Assembly (NCBI GenBank): GCA_963740765.1
Contig: CAVUFN010000010.1
Span: forward strand, 124,001 to 188,000
Length of the DNA: 64,000 nt
DNA from: DATLGB01 sp963740765
GTDB taxonomy: Bacteria > Actinomycetota > Thermoleophilia > Solirubrobacterales > Solirubrobacteraceae
Direction of reading: 5' to 3'
Below are positions 34,231-42,371 of the stretch, piece after piece (the stretch's first letter is position 1; each line of letters opens with the position of its first letter). Under the pieces are notes generated by a model. That model searched no databases. It was given only the letters and a program-made list of their open reading frames with translations, and was not told the DNA's origin. The position numbers and the translations under genes are program-made.

Positions 34231-35577
34231 ATGCGCACGATCCGCCTCCATGACAGCCGCACCGGTCGCGTTGCCGCCCTCGAGCCGCGCGAACCCGGCA
34301 AGATCGGCATCTACGCCTGCGGACCGACGGTGTACGGCCGGATCCACGTGGGCAACGCCCGTCCGTTCGTCGTCTTCTCGCTGCTGAAGCGCTTCCTCGA
34401 GCACGAGGGCTACGAGACGACGTTGGTCGCCAACGTCACCGACATCAACGACAAGATCTACGTCGCCGCGCGGGAGCAGGGCGTCGCCTCCGAGGCACTG
34501 GCGCGGGACATGACCGCGGCCTACTTCGCCGACACCGAGGGCCTCGGGCTGGGCCGGCCCGACGGGGAGCCGCTGGCGACGGAGACCGTGCCGGAGATCA
34601 TCGAGCTGATCGAGGCGCTGATCGAGCGCGAGCACGCCTACGAGCGTGGCGGCGACGTCTACTTCCGCGTCCGCTCGCACCCCGAGTACGGCCAGCTCTC
34701 CCATCGCGACGTCGACCAGATGGACCAGGGCGAGGGCATCGAAGGCGCGGACCGCAAGGAGGACCCGCTCGACTTCGCGCTCTGGAAGGCGACCAAGGCG
34801 ACCGAGGACACCGCCTGGGACTCACCCTGGGGCCGCGGCCGGCCCGGCTGGCACATCGAGTGCTCCGCGATGGCGGAGAAGCTGCTCGGCCTCGACTTCG
34901 AGATCCACGGCGGCGGCGCCGACCTGCTCTTCCCCCACCATGAGAACGAGGCGGCCCAGACGCTGGCCGCCCGCGGGCAACCGCTCGCCCGCGTGTGGAT
35001 GCACAACGGGATGATCGAACTGGACACGAAGATGTCCAAGTCCCTGGGCAACATCGTCGCGCTGCACGAGGCGCTGGACGAGCACGGCCGCGACACGCTG
35101 GTCATGTACTTCTGCAGCGGGCACTACCGGCGGCCGATGCCGTGGCGCGAGGACGTCCTCGACAACGCCCGCGCCCGCGTGGAGCGCTTCCGCGAGGCGG
35201 GCCGCCGGCTCGTGCCCAGGGAAGACTCCCCGGCGGACATGTCCGCCCACCGGGAGGCCTTCTTCGACGCGCTCGCCGACGACTTCAACACCCCGGAGGC
35301 GCTCGCCGCCGCCCACGCCTGGGTCAACGAGGCCAACCGCCGCACGGGCGTCGGGGACGCCGACCTGCGCGCGATGCTCGGCGTCCTCGGCCTCGAGCAC
35401 CTCCTGGAGGCGTCCGACGGCCCGCCGGCGGAGCTGGCCGCGCTGGCCCACCAGCGCGAGGCGGCGCGCGCCGCGCGCGACTTCGCCACCGCCGACCGCC
35501 TCCGCGACGAGCTCCGCGACGCCGGCTGGGAGGTCCGCGACTCGGCGGACGGACCCCAGCTGGTGCCCGTCGGTTGA
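34231..35577 (+). CDS. cysS: Cysteinyl-tRNA synthetase
   Basis: Charges tRNA-Cys. 448 residues: IYACGPTVYGRIHVGNARPF (zinc Cys and HIGH-equivalent HVGN), NVTDINDKI, WHIECSAMAEKLLG, DLLFPHHENEAAQ (zinc His) and MSKSLGN in LDTKMSKSLGNIVALHE, with a helical C-terminal region ending REAARAARDFATADRLRDEL. A TAGGAT motif upstream (34197-34202) may serve as promoter. Its stop overlaps the rlmB TTG start. cysS-rlmB coupling is conserved with Bacillus and mycobacteria. Confidence 0.95.
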   Translation: MRTIRLHDSRTGRVAALEPREPGKIGIYACGPTVYGRIHVGNARPFVVFSLLKRFLEHEGYETTLVANVTDINDKIYVAAREQGVASEALARDMTAAYFADTEGLGLGRPDGEPLATETVPEIIELIEALIEREHAYERGGDVYFRVRSHPEYGQLSHRDVDQMDQGEGIEGADRKEDPLDFALWKATKATEDTAWDSPWGRGRPGWHIECSAMAEKLLGLDFEIHGGGADLLFPHHENEAAQTLAARGQPLARVWMHNGMIELDTKMSKSLGNIVALHEALDEHGRDTLVMYFCSGHYRRPMPWREDVLDNARARVERFREAGRRLVPREDSPADMSAHREAFFDALADDFNTPEALAAAHAWVNEANRRTGVGDADLRAMLGVLGLEHLLEASDGPPAELAALAHQREAARAARDFATADRLRDELRDAGWEVRDSADGPQLVPVG

Positions 35578-36272
35578 TCATCTACGGCCGCAACCCGGTC
35601 CGCGAGGCGCTGCGCGGGCGGCGGCGCGTCACGGCCGTGTGGGCGACGCAGGGCGCGGCGGGGGAGCCGTGGCTGCGGGACGTGCGCGTCGAGCTCGCGC
35701 GCGGGGAGGAGATCGCCGAGCGCTGCGGCTCCGATGCCCACCAGGGCATCTGCGCCGACGCCGGGCCCTATCCCTATGCGGGCGCGCGGGAGCTGCTGCA
35801 GAAGCCCGACCCGATCCTCGTCGCCCTCGACGAGGTGACCGACCCGCAGAACCTCGGCGCGGTGTGCCGGTCGGCCGAGGTCGCGGGGGCCACGGGCGTC
35901 GTGATCCCCGAGCGACGCTCGGCGGAGGTGACGCCGGCGGTGTGCAAGGCGTCGGCGGGAGCGGTCGAGCACCTGCCCGTGGCCCGGGTGCGCAACCTCG
36001 CGGACTTCCTCGGCGAGGCCAAGGCGGCCGGGTGCTGGACCTACGGCGCGGCGGCCGGCGCCACCACCCCGTACCGGACCCCGGACTACAGCGGAGGGGT
36101 CGTCCTGGTGCTCGGCGCGGAGGGGAAGGGGCTGCGCCCGCGGGTCGCGAGCCTGTGCGACGACCTCATCGCCCTGCCGGTCCGCGGGAAGCTCGATTCG
36201 CTCAACGTGAGTGCCGCCGCTGCGGTCGTTCTGTACGAAATCTTGCAGCAGCGGCTTGACAGCGGGTCATAA
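35574..36272 (+). CDS. rlmB: SpoU/TrmH-family rRNA 2'-O-methyltransferase
   Basis: SAM-dependent ribose methylation of 23S rRNA (RlmB type). 232 residues: N-terminal substrate domain IYGRNPVREALRGRR, SDAHQGICA; SPOUT domain with LDEVTDPQNLGAVCRSAEVA, VIPERRSAEVTPAVCKASAG, LVLGAEGKGLR and the knot segment LDSLNVSAAAAVVLYEI. TTG start overlapping the cysS stop (TTGA), chosen because the family begins at this IYGRNPV strand. Confidence 0.93.
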   Translation: MIIYGRNPVREALRGRRRVTAVWATQGAAGEPWLRDVRVELARGEEIAERCGSDAHQGICADAGPYPYAGARELLQKPDPILVALDEVTDPQNLGAVCRSAEVAGATGVVIPERRSAEVTPAVCKASAGAVEHLPVARVRNLADFLGEAKAAGCWTYGAAAGATTPYRTPDYSGGVVLVLGAEGKGLRPRVASLCDDLIALPVRGKLDSLNVSAAAAVVLYEILQQRLDSGS

Positions 36273-36383
36273 CCCTGCAAGTCTGCGCGTCAAGTCGAGG
36301 GTTAGTCCCTCTTTAGAACTCGACGCCAGGGGAGGAGCGCGTCACGACCACCGCGGACTCACGAGTCCGGGAAAGTTGTCATC
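36273..36383 (+). promoter_or_regulatory. sigH leader with alternative hairpins
   Basis: A TTGACA lies just upstream (about 36256) inside rlmB. The leader holds GAGGG-TTAGT-CCCTC, which competes with a larger GTCGAG/CTCGAC pairing over the same bases, then a strong SD-like GGGGAGGAG (about 36329-36337), then a CGGACTC-AC-GAGTCCG hairpin (36354-36369) before the GTG start, 46 bases beyond the SD. Confidence 0.35.
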
Positions 36384-37157
36384 GTGGCCCAGAACCCTCG
36401 AATCCCAGTGCGCCCGGCGGCCGGCAGCGGCCCGAGCGTCCGTCGTCCCGGCTGGTCGGCACGTCCGACCTCCAGCATCTCTCGCTCGGCCCGATCGGGC
36501 CGGACGGCGACTGCAGCGGCAAAGTCTCAGCCTAAGGTTGAGGTTGATGACCACTACCTGCTGGCCCTGGCCAAGCAGGGGAGCCCCGATGCGTACGACA
36601 AGCTGGTCAAGCGCTACCACTCGTTCGTCCGCCTGAAGGCCTCGTCGTACTTCCTGGTCGGCGGTGACAGCGAGGACCTCATCCAGGAGGGACTCGTCGG
36701 GCTCTACAAGGCGATCCGGGACTTCCGGTCCGACCGCGAGTCCTCCTTCCGCAACTTCGCGGAGCTGTGCATCACCCGGCAGATCATCACCGCGGTGAAG
36801 ACGGCGACGCGCAACAAGCACACCCCGCTCAACGGCTACGTGTCGTTCTCGAGCAGCCCCGCCGGCGCCGCCGCCGAGGGTGGGGAGCCGACCCTGGACG
36901 AGATCCTCCCGGGCTCGCCCGTGTGGGACCCGGCCAACCAGGCCGTCTCCACCGAGGAGCTGCGCTCGCTGGTCACCTGCCTGAGCACCGTGCTGTCGGA
37001 CCTCGAGTCGCGCGTGCTGAGCCTCTACCTCGACGGCTACTCCTACGTGACCGTCGGCGAGATGCTCGGCTGCGACTGCAAGACGGTCGACAACGCCCTC
37101 CAGCGCGTCAAGCGCAAGGTCGGGGCGCACCTGGCCGAGCGCGAAGTGCTCCTTTAG
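36384..37157 (+). CDS. sigH: RNA polymerase sigma factor, SigH (Spo0H)-like
   Basis: 257 residues. After a basic, low-complexity N-terminal about 50, region 2 reads LLALAKQGSPDAYDKLVKRY, EDLIQEGLVGLYKAIRDFRS, SSFRNFAELCITRQIITAVK, and region 4 reads VLSDLESRVLSLYLDGYSYV with CDCKTVDNALQRVKRKVG. These match Bacillus Spo0H closely by eye (my recollection of that sequence), and the gene occupies the same place after rlmB as in B. subtilis. In this lineage it is more likely a stress or stationary-phase sigma factor than a sporulation one. GTG start in an unusual structured leader. Confidence 0.88.
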   Translation: MAQNPRIPVRPAAGSGPSVRRPGWSARPTSSISRSARSGRTATAAAKSQPKVEVDDHYLLALAKQGSPDAYDKLVKRYHSFVRLKASSYFLVGGDSEDLIQEGLVGLYKAIRDFRSDRESSFRNFAELCITRQIITAVKTATRNKHTPLNGYVSFSSSPAGAAAEGGEPTLDEILPGSPVWDPANQAVSTEELRSLVTCLSTVLSDLESRVLSLYLDGYSYVTVGEMLGCDCKTVDNALQRVKRKVGAHLAEREVLL

Positions 37158-37182
37158 GCGCTCGAACTAGGGTTCGCGCCCA

Positions 37183-37569
37183 ATGGACACCCTGGAAATC
37201 GTCGTGATCGCGATCGTCGTGGTCTTCGCCCTGCTCGCCGTGGGCGGGGCCCGGGTCGTGCGCCGCCGCAGCGAAGCCTCCGAAGGCGCCTTCCGGGCGG
37301 AGATCGAGCGCGCCAACCGCGATCTCGCCGCCGCTCACGCGGCCGACAACGGCTGGGAGCCCGCTCGCGTCGCCGATTCCGCGCGCTCCGCGTTCGAGAC
37401 CCAGAACCCCGGTCAGACGGTCAGCTCCCTGGAGCTCGTCCAAGTCATCGACCCGCCTGGCACCGACGACGACAAGGCGGTCTTCCTCGTCCAGACCGGC
37501 GCCGGCGGCGAGCACCGCCTCACCCTGGGGCGGGCCGGCGAGAACTGGTTCCTGGAGTCGCTCGACTGA
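37183..37569 (+). CDS. Single-TM hypothetical protein
   Basis: 128 residues: one membrane helix at about 5-24 (LEIVVIAIVVVFALLAVGGA), a charged coiled-coil-like segment (RRRSEASEGAFRAEIERANR) and a small C-terminal beta domain (VFLVQTGAGGEHRLTLGRAG, NWFLESLD). TAGGGT lies nine bases before the ATG, so it has its own leaderless promoter just after sigH. Its last 50 bp overlap the convergent LOG gene. No family recognised. Confidence 0.6.
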   Translation: MDTLEIVVIAIVVVFALLAVGGARVVRRRSEASEGAFRAEIERANRDLAAAHAADNGWEPARVADSARSAFETQNPGQTVSSLELVQVIDPPGTDDDKAVFLVQTGAGGEHRLTLGRAGENWFLESLD

Positions 37570-38239
37570 TCAGGGCGACGGCCGCGTCGAGGTCGTCGGT
37601 CACCGTCAGTCCGTCGACGTCGGCAGCGTCGAGCTTCCCCTGCTGCTGCACCGGATCGCGCAGCCAGTCGACCAGGCCGCGCCAGTAGTCCGTCCCGACG
37701 AGGACCACCGGCCGGGCGCGGATCTTGCCCGTCTGGCGCAGGGTCAGGACCTCGAACAGCTCGTCGAAGGTGCCGAAGCCGCCGGGCAGGCACACGAACG
37801 CGCAGGCGTACCTGACGAACATGACCTTGCGCGTGAAGAAGTAGTGGAACGTAAGCGGGAGGTCCACGTACGCATTCAACCCTTGCTCGTGCGGCAATTC
37901 GATGCCCAGCCCGACGGAGGTGACCCCCGCTTCTCGCGCGCCGCGGTTGGCCGCTTCCATGGCACCCGGCCCCCCTCCCGTGATGATCGGGAAGCCCGCT
38001 TCGCCCAGCCGGCGGGCCAGCGCGCGCGCCGTCGCGTAATCGGGCGCGTCGACCGGCGTTCGGGCCGAGCCGAAGACGGTCACCGCCGGGCCGAGGCCCG
38101 TCAGGGCGGCGAAGCCGGCGCGCAGCTCGCGGCCCACCGCCTCGATGCGCTGCTCGTCGTCGAGCAGGGAGAGGACCGCGGCCTCCTCCGCCGCCAGGAT
38201 CTCCTCGTCGAAGGAACCGGGGCGGACGGGCTTGACCAC
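37520..38239 (-). CDS. LOG-family (TIGR00730) nucleotide phosphoribohydrolase
   Basis: About 239 residues. Rossmann-like fold with the LOG signature PGGFGTFDELFEVLT and an upstream GGGPGAMEAANRGAREAG, typical of cytokinin-activating (Lonely Guy) 5'-monophosphate phosphoribohydrolases often mis-annotated as lysine decarboxylases. It would split AMP-type nucleotides to free base and ribose 5-phosphate. The GTG at 38239 is chosen because a minus-strand TATCGT ends seven bases before it. Divergent from a TetR gene with a shared 32-bp control region. Confidence 0.85.
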   Translation of the reverse strand: MVKPVRPGSFDEEILAAEEAAVLSLLDDEQRIEAVGRELRAGFAALTGLGPAVTVFGSARTPVDAPDYATARALARRLGEAGFPIITGGGPGAMEAANRGAREAGVTSVGLGIELPHEQGLNAYVDLPLTFHYFFTRKVMFVRYACAFVCLPGGFGTFDELFEVLTLRQTGKIRARPVVLVGTDYWRGLVDWLRDPVQQQGKLDAADVDGLTVTDDLDAAVALISRATPGTSSRRPAPG

Positions 38240-38260
38240 GGGGGGCACGATACGGCAGGC

Positions 38261-38271
38261 TGGTCAGACCA
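38261..38271. promoter_or_regulatory. Candidate TetR operator
   Basis: TGGTCAGACCA, a perfect 5-1-5 dyad ending at the base before the TetR ATG and close to the LOG -10 box. Short for a TetR site, but well placed for autoregulation and control of the LOG gene. Confidence 0.35.
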
Positions 38272-38889
38272 ATGACCACCACGGGTCGCGGATTCCAGCG
38301 GATGTCGGTCGACGAACGGCGCCACCTCCTGCTCGAGGCGGGACGGCGGTTGTTCACGACGCACCCCTACGACGAGCTGTCGATGGCCACCATCGCGCGC
38401 GAGGCCGGCATCTCGAAGGCGCTGCTGTACCACTACTTCCCGTCCAAGCAGGAGTACTTCGTCGCCACCCTCCGGGATGCGGCCGGCGAGCTGGCCGCGC
38501 GGATCCAGCCCGACGACGACGCGCCGCCCCGCGACCAGCTCGAGAGCGCCCTGGACGCCTGGCTGAGCTGGGTCGACGACAACGCGGAGTCCTACGGGAA
38601 GCTGATGCGCGCGGCGCACGGCGTCGCGGAGGTGCGCGACCTCGTCGACGGAGTCCGGGACGCGACCGCGACGATGATCGGCCAGCGCCTGCTCGACGGC
38701 GCCGCCGCCGACCCCGAGGTCCGCAACGTCGCGCACGGCTGGCTGTGGTTCATGGACGGCGTCTGCATGGACTGGGTGCGGTACCGCGACCTCAGCCGCC
38801 ACCACGTCCGCCAGGTCCTGCTCGACGCGCTCCCGTGCGCGCTCGCCGCCGCCGGGCGCGACGACCTCGCGGACCTACTCGGCGCGTAG
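38272..38889 (+). CDS. TetR/AcrR-family transcriptional regulator
   Basis: 205 residues. N-terminal HTH: LLEAGRRLFTTHPYDELSMA, IAREAGISKALLYHYFPSKQ with EYFVATL, a complete TetR DNA-binding domain. The C-terminal ligand domain is all-alpha (WLSWVDDNAESYGKLMRAAH, WLWFMDGVCMDWVRYRDLSR). Divergent from the LOG gene; the overlapping dyad suggests it represses itself and its neighbour. Its 3' end overlaps the convergent phosphatase by 15 bp. Confidence 0.9.
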   Translation: MTTTGRGFQRMSVDERRHLLLEAGRRLFTTHPYDELSMATIAREAGISKALLYHYFPSKQEYFVATLRDAAGELAARIQPDDDAPPRDQLESALDAWLSWVDDNAESYGKLMRAAHGVAEVRDLVDGVRDATATMIGQRLLDGAAADPEVRNVAHGWLWFMDGVCMDWVRYRDLSRHHVRQVLLDALPCALAAAGRDDLADLLGA

Positions 38890-40866
38890 GGGACGCCGGC
38901 CGCCAGAGGCTTTCAGTACCAGGATCGCGCGGTCGTCGGCCGACGGGCCGGGGAGGTACGCGCGGACGGCGTCCTCGACCGCGGAGGCGATGCCCTCCGC
39001 GTCGCGCCCGGCCGCTCCGCGGATCGTCGCGAGCAGGCGATCCTCGCCGAAGCGGACCCCGCCCTGGGGCCGCGCGTCGGTGACCCCGTCCGTGTAGAGC
39101 ACGAGCGCGTCCCCCGGCGGGATCGCCACCGTCACCTCGATCAGCTCGGGTTGCTCGGCGACCCCGAGCATCGTGCCGATGATCTCGATCTCCGTGAGCG
39201 TCCCGTCGGCCGCGAGCACGCACGGGAACGGATGGCCGCCCGACGACAGCGACGCCGTGAAGCCACCCTCGTCCCGCGGCACGATCGTCGCGCACGCGAC
39301 CGTGCAGAACGACGGGACCTCGCTGTGCTCGCGCAGCGCGCGGTTGAGGAACGCGAGCAGGGCGGCGGGGCTGTCCGAGGTCTGCGCGACCGCCCGCAGC
39401 GTGTGCCGCGCCAGGCCGGTGATCACCGCCGCCTCGGTGCCCTTGCCGCAGACGTCGCCGATCACGACGGTCCAGCGGTCCGGCCCCGAGGCGAAGAAGT
39501 CGTAGAAGTCGCCGCCGACCTCGCCGCCGCCCGAGATCGACTCGTAGCGGATGGCGGCCGCCACGCCGGGCGCTTCGGCCAGCCGCTCCGGGAGCAGGCC
39601 CTCCTGGAGCTTGCGCGCGACGTAGGCGCGGTCCTCGTAGAGGCGGATGCGGTCGATCGCGAGCCCCGCCTGCTTGACCAGCGCCATCAGGAAGTCGGAC
39701 TCGGCGGGATCGAGCAGCCGGTCGCCGCGGAACGTGAAGGCGACGTAGCCGAGGGGCTCGCCGCGGCCGCCCTCGAGCGCGGCGCAGACGAGCGTGCCGC
39801 CGTCGAGCAGCTCGCCGGCGGGCTGGGGCAGCGGCGACGGGGAGCACAGCGCGGGCGGGAGGGCGGCCGGGAAGGCGCTCCACCGCTCGACGGCCGCGCG
39901 GCCGAAGCCGGCGGCGTACTCGACCACGGGCGCGACCGTGCCGCTGATGAGGATGCCGGCGGACGCGCTCAGCTCCTCCAGCGCGTTGTGGACGACCATC
40001 CGCGCGATGTCGCCGGCCGACCCGGCCGCGGCCAGGGCCGCCACCGTCTCCTGCAGGCGCCGGGTGCGGTCGAGCAGGCCGGCGATCTCCCGCTCGGCCG
40101 TCTTGCGCTCCGAGAGCTCGAAGCAGGTCCCGAGGATGCGCAAGGGCTCGCGGCTGAGGATGGTGGCGCTCAGGAGCGCCGGCACGCGGGTCCCGTCCGG
40201 CCGGATGAAGGTCTTCTCGTACGGCGGGGCATTGCCGGTCGCCTCGAGGCTGGCGAGCGCCGCTTCGTCGTTGATGGCCGACTCCGGCGCGGTCACGTCG
40301 GACCAGCTCAGCCCGGCCTCGAGCTCCTCGCGGGTCCGCCCGATGATCCGCAGCCACGCGTCGTTGAGCTCCAGCCAGCGCTCGCCGTCGGCGACGCAGA
40401 CCCCGATGACGTTGGCCTCCGTCAGCGTGGTGAAACGCTGCTCGGCCGCTTCCGCGCGGCGGCGCGCCTCCACGAGGCGGGTGACGTCGACCGCGTGGAT
40501 GCAGACGCCGTCGGGCGGGGCGCCGGGCTCGGCCCGCAGGGGGACGAGCACGACGTCCCACCAGGTGGGGACGCCGCCGCGGCCGGCGAAGACGACGCGC
40601 GACTCGTGTTGGTGCAGCGTCTCGCCGGTGTCCCGCACCCGGCGGAGGGCGGTCAGGTAGCGCTCGGCGTCAGCGGGATCGGCGAGCGCGCGCCGGAGCG
40701 CGACCTCGGCCGGCCGGCCCTCCACCGACGCGCCGGTGAGCTGGCTGCCGGGCCGCATGCTCGCCAGCTCCACGATCAGGTCCGGCCCGTGGAGAACCAG
40801 GACGAAGGCCGGGATCTCGTCGAGTGCGGCGCGCAGCCGCGGGGTCAGCGCGATTCCTCCCGCCAT
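38875..40866 (-). CDS. PAS-PAS-GAF sensor with SpoIIE-type PP2C phosphatase domain
   Basis: 663 residues. A PAS-like N-terminus (about 12-140, ending in HAVDVTRLVEARRRAEAAEQ), a second PAS (about 145-270: FTTLTEANVIGVCVADGERW, DGTRVPALLSATIL), a GAF domain (about 275-430) and a PP2C/SpoIIE domain (about 435-650) with GGGEVGGDFYDFF, VVIGDVCGKGTEAA, LSSGGHPFP, LYTDGVTDAR and SADDRAILVLK, which supply the metal Asp residues. Such phosphatases act on phosphorylated anti-sigma-factor antagonists in partner-switching networks, controlled here by the sensor domains. No anti-sigma partner adjoins it. Confidence 0.88.
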   Translation of the reverse strand: MAGGIALTPRLRAALDEIPAFVLVLHGPDLIVELASMRPGSQLTGASVEGRPAEVALRRALADPADAERYLTALRRVRDTGETLHQHESRVVFAGRGGVPTWWDVVLVPLRAEPGAPPDGVCIHAVDVTRLVEARRRAEAAEQRFTTLTEANVIGVCVADGERWLELNDAWLRIIGRTREELEAGLSWSDVTAPESAINDEAALASLEATGNAPPYEKTFIRPDGTRVPALLSATILSREPLRILGTCFELSERKTAEREIAGLLDRTRRLQETVAALAAAGSAGDIARMVVHNALEELSASAGILISGTVAPVVEYAAGFGRAAVERWSAFPAALPPALCSPSPLPQPAGELLDGGTLVCAALEGGRGEPLGYVAFTFRGDRLLDPAESDFLMALVKQAGLAIDRIRLYEDRAYVARKLQEGLLPERLAEAPGVAAAIRYESISGGGEVGGDFYDFFASGPDRWTVVIGDVCGKGTEAAVITGLARHTLRAVAQTSDSPAALLAFLNRALREHSEVPSFCTVACATIVPRDEGGFTASLSSGGHPFPCVLAADGTLTEIEIIGTMLGVAEQPELIEVTVAIPPGDALVLYTDGVTDARPQGGVRFGEDRLLATIRGAAGRDAEGIASAVEDAVRAYLPGPSADDRAILVLKASGGRRPLRAE

Positions 40867-40903
40867 GAGCAGGGGAACGGTACCTGAGCAATTTGCGGGC
40901 GTC

Positions 40904-41419
40904 TCAGCCGATCTTGACGAGATCGACCACGAAGATCAGCGTCTCGTTCGGGCCGATGGTGGGCGGCGAGCCCTGGGCGCCGTAGGCGAGGTCGCCAGGG
41001 ATGACGAGCTCGCGGCGGCCACCCACGCGCATGCCGGGGACGCCCTGGTCCCAGCCCGCGATGACCTGGCCCGCGCCGACCGGGAACTGGAACGGCTCCG
41101 CGCCGCGGTCCCACGAGGCGTCGAACTTCTGCCCGGTCGAGAAGGCCACGCCCGTGTACTGCACGGACGCGAGGTCGCCCTGCTTCACCGGCTTGCCCTT
41201 GCCCTTGACGATGTCCTTGGAGATCAGCGTCGTGGGCGGCTCGCCGGACGGCGCCGGGATCGCCGGCTCCTTGTCGAGGTCCTTCGAGATCCCGCCGGGG
41301 ACGAAGGTCGCTGCCGGCGCGGCGGTCTCCTCGGCGGCGGCCTTCTTCTCGTCGTCTCCGCCGCAGCCGGCGACGAGCAGGGCGGTGGCGAGGAAGAGCG
41401 CGAGCAGAGCACGGGTCAT
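40904..41419 (-). CDS. FKBP-type peptidyl-prolyl isomerase lipoprotein
   Basis: 171 residues from the ATG at 41419. Lipoprotein signal MTRALLALFLATALLVAGCG with lipobox LVAGC (Cys19) and a Gly/Asp-rich spacer, so it is anchored outside the membrane. The FKBP domain follows: KQGDLASVQYTGVAFSTGQK, FDASWDRG, FPVGAGQVIAGWDQGVPGMR, GGRRELVIPGDLAYG, NETLIFVVDLVKIG. Catalyses cis-trans proline isomerisation of exported proteins. An upstream in-frame ATG would hide the signal, so it is rejected. Confidence 0.9.
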   Translation of the reverse strand: MTRALLALFLATALLVAGCGGDDEKKAAAEETAAPAATFVPGGISKDLDKEPAIPAPSGEPPTTLISKDIVKGKGKPVKQGDLASVQYTGVAFSTGQKFDASWDRGAEPFQFPVGAGQVIAGWDQGVPGMRVGGRRELVIPGDLAYGAQGSPPTIGPNETLIFVVDLVKIG

Positions 41420-41447
41420 AGGCGGGGGTAGGCTAGCCACCGCCGGG

Positions 41448-41520
41448 GCCCGCTTGGCTCAACTGGTAGAGCACTTGATTTGTAATCAAGGGGTTGGGGG
41501 TTCGAGTCCCTCAGCGGGCG
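41448..41520 (+). tRNA. tRNA-Thr (anticodon UGU)
   Basis: Acceptor stem GCCCGCT / AGCGGGC, D arm GGCTCAACTGGTAGAGC, anticodon stem CTTGA/TCAAG with loop TTTGTAA giving anticodon TGT (41481-41483), and T arm GGGGGTTCGAGTCCCTC. CCA is not encoded. The 3' end overlaps the last codons of the convergent epimerase gene by about 10 bp. Confidence 0.95.
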
Positions 41521-42371
41521 TCTCGCCACGAGGCGACGGTGTCGGCCAGCGTGGTCTCGAGCGCAATGGCGGGCGCCCACCCCGTCGCCGCATGCAGCTT
41601 GGCGGCGGTGCCGCGGATCTCCATCACCTCGTGCGCGCGCACGAGGTCAGGGTCGACGCGGTGCTCGCGGACGCCGAGCATCGCGACGAGCTCGCCCGCC
41701 GACGCCGTCTCGCCGGAGCAGACGTTGTACGCCGCGCCGGGCTCGCCGCGCTCGGCGAGCAGCCGGTAGGCGCGGACGACGTCGCGCACGTCGGTGTAGT
41801 CGCGCCGGGTGTCCGGGTTGCCGGTGACGACGACCTCACCCGCGGCCGCCTGCTTCGCGAACGAGGCGATGGCGTAGATCGGCTCCTGGCCCGGGCCGGC
41901 GTGGTTGAACGCGCGCGCGACGATGACGCGGAGGCCGTGGGCGTCGGCGTAGAAGCGCGCCAGCAGGTCGGTCGACGCCTTCGAGACCGCGTACGGGTTC
42001 TGGGGCCGCAGGGCAGCGAGCTCGGTGACGGGCAGCGTCTCCGGCGGCCCGTAGACCTCGCCGCTGGAGACGGCGACGACGATCGCGCCGGGCGCTTCGG
42101 CGCGGACGGCCTCGAGGACGTTGACCGCGAGCGCGACGTTGTCGCGCAGCGTGCCGGCCGGGTCCTGCCACGACCGGCCGACGTGGGCGTGGGCGGCGAG
42201 GTGGTACACGACGCCGGGCGCCGCGGCGGCGATCGCGCCGCGCGCGGCCTCGGGGTCGAGCAGGTCGGCGTCCGCGCTGCCGAGCGCGACGACGTCGTCC
42301 CCCTGCTCAGCGCAGTGGGCCGCGAGATGGCGGCCGGCGAACCCCGTGCCGCCGGTGATGAGCGCCTTCAC
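41511..42371 (-). CDS. NAD-dependent sugar-nucleotide epimerase/dehydratase (extended SDR)
   Basis: 286 residues. Nucleotide-binding TGGTGFAGRHL at the N-terminus, then VVYHLAAHAHVG, catalytic Ser/Tyr/Lys in VVAVSSGEVYGP and PYAVSKAST, and DTRRDYTDVRDVVRAYRLL near the C-terminus. The pattern is close to GDP-mannose dehydratase/GDP-6-deoxy-hexose reductase proteins, so a role in deoxysugar supply for surface glycans is likely. Its ATG overlaps the stop of the preceding minus-strand gene (ATGA), and its own stop lies inside the tRNA-Thr 3' end on the other strand. Confidence 0.85.
   Translation of the reverse strand: MKALITGGTGFAGRHLAAHCAEQGDDVVALGSADADLLDPEAARGAIAAAAPGVVYHLAAHAHVGRSWQDPAGTLRDNVALAVNVLEAVRAEAPGAIVVAVSSGEVYGPPETLPVTELAALRPQNPYAVSKASTDLLARFYADAHGLRVIVARAFNHAGPGQEPIYAIASFAKQAAAGEVVVTGNPDTRRDYTDVRDVVRAYRLLAERGEPGAAYNVCSGETASAGELVAMLGVREHRVDPDLVRAHEVMEIRGTAAKLHAATGWAPAIALETTLADTVASWRDAR

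Noticed and set aside
41378..41440. Longer start for the FKBP gene (upstream ATG at 41440)
   Set aside because: It would put seven residues before a well-formed lipoprotein signal and approach the tRNA; the internal ATG at 41419 gives the standard signal.
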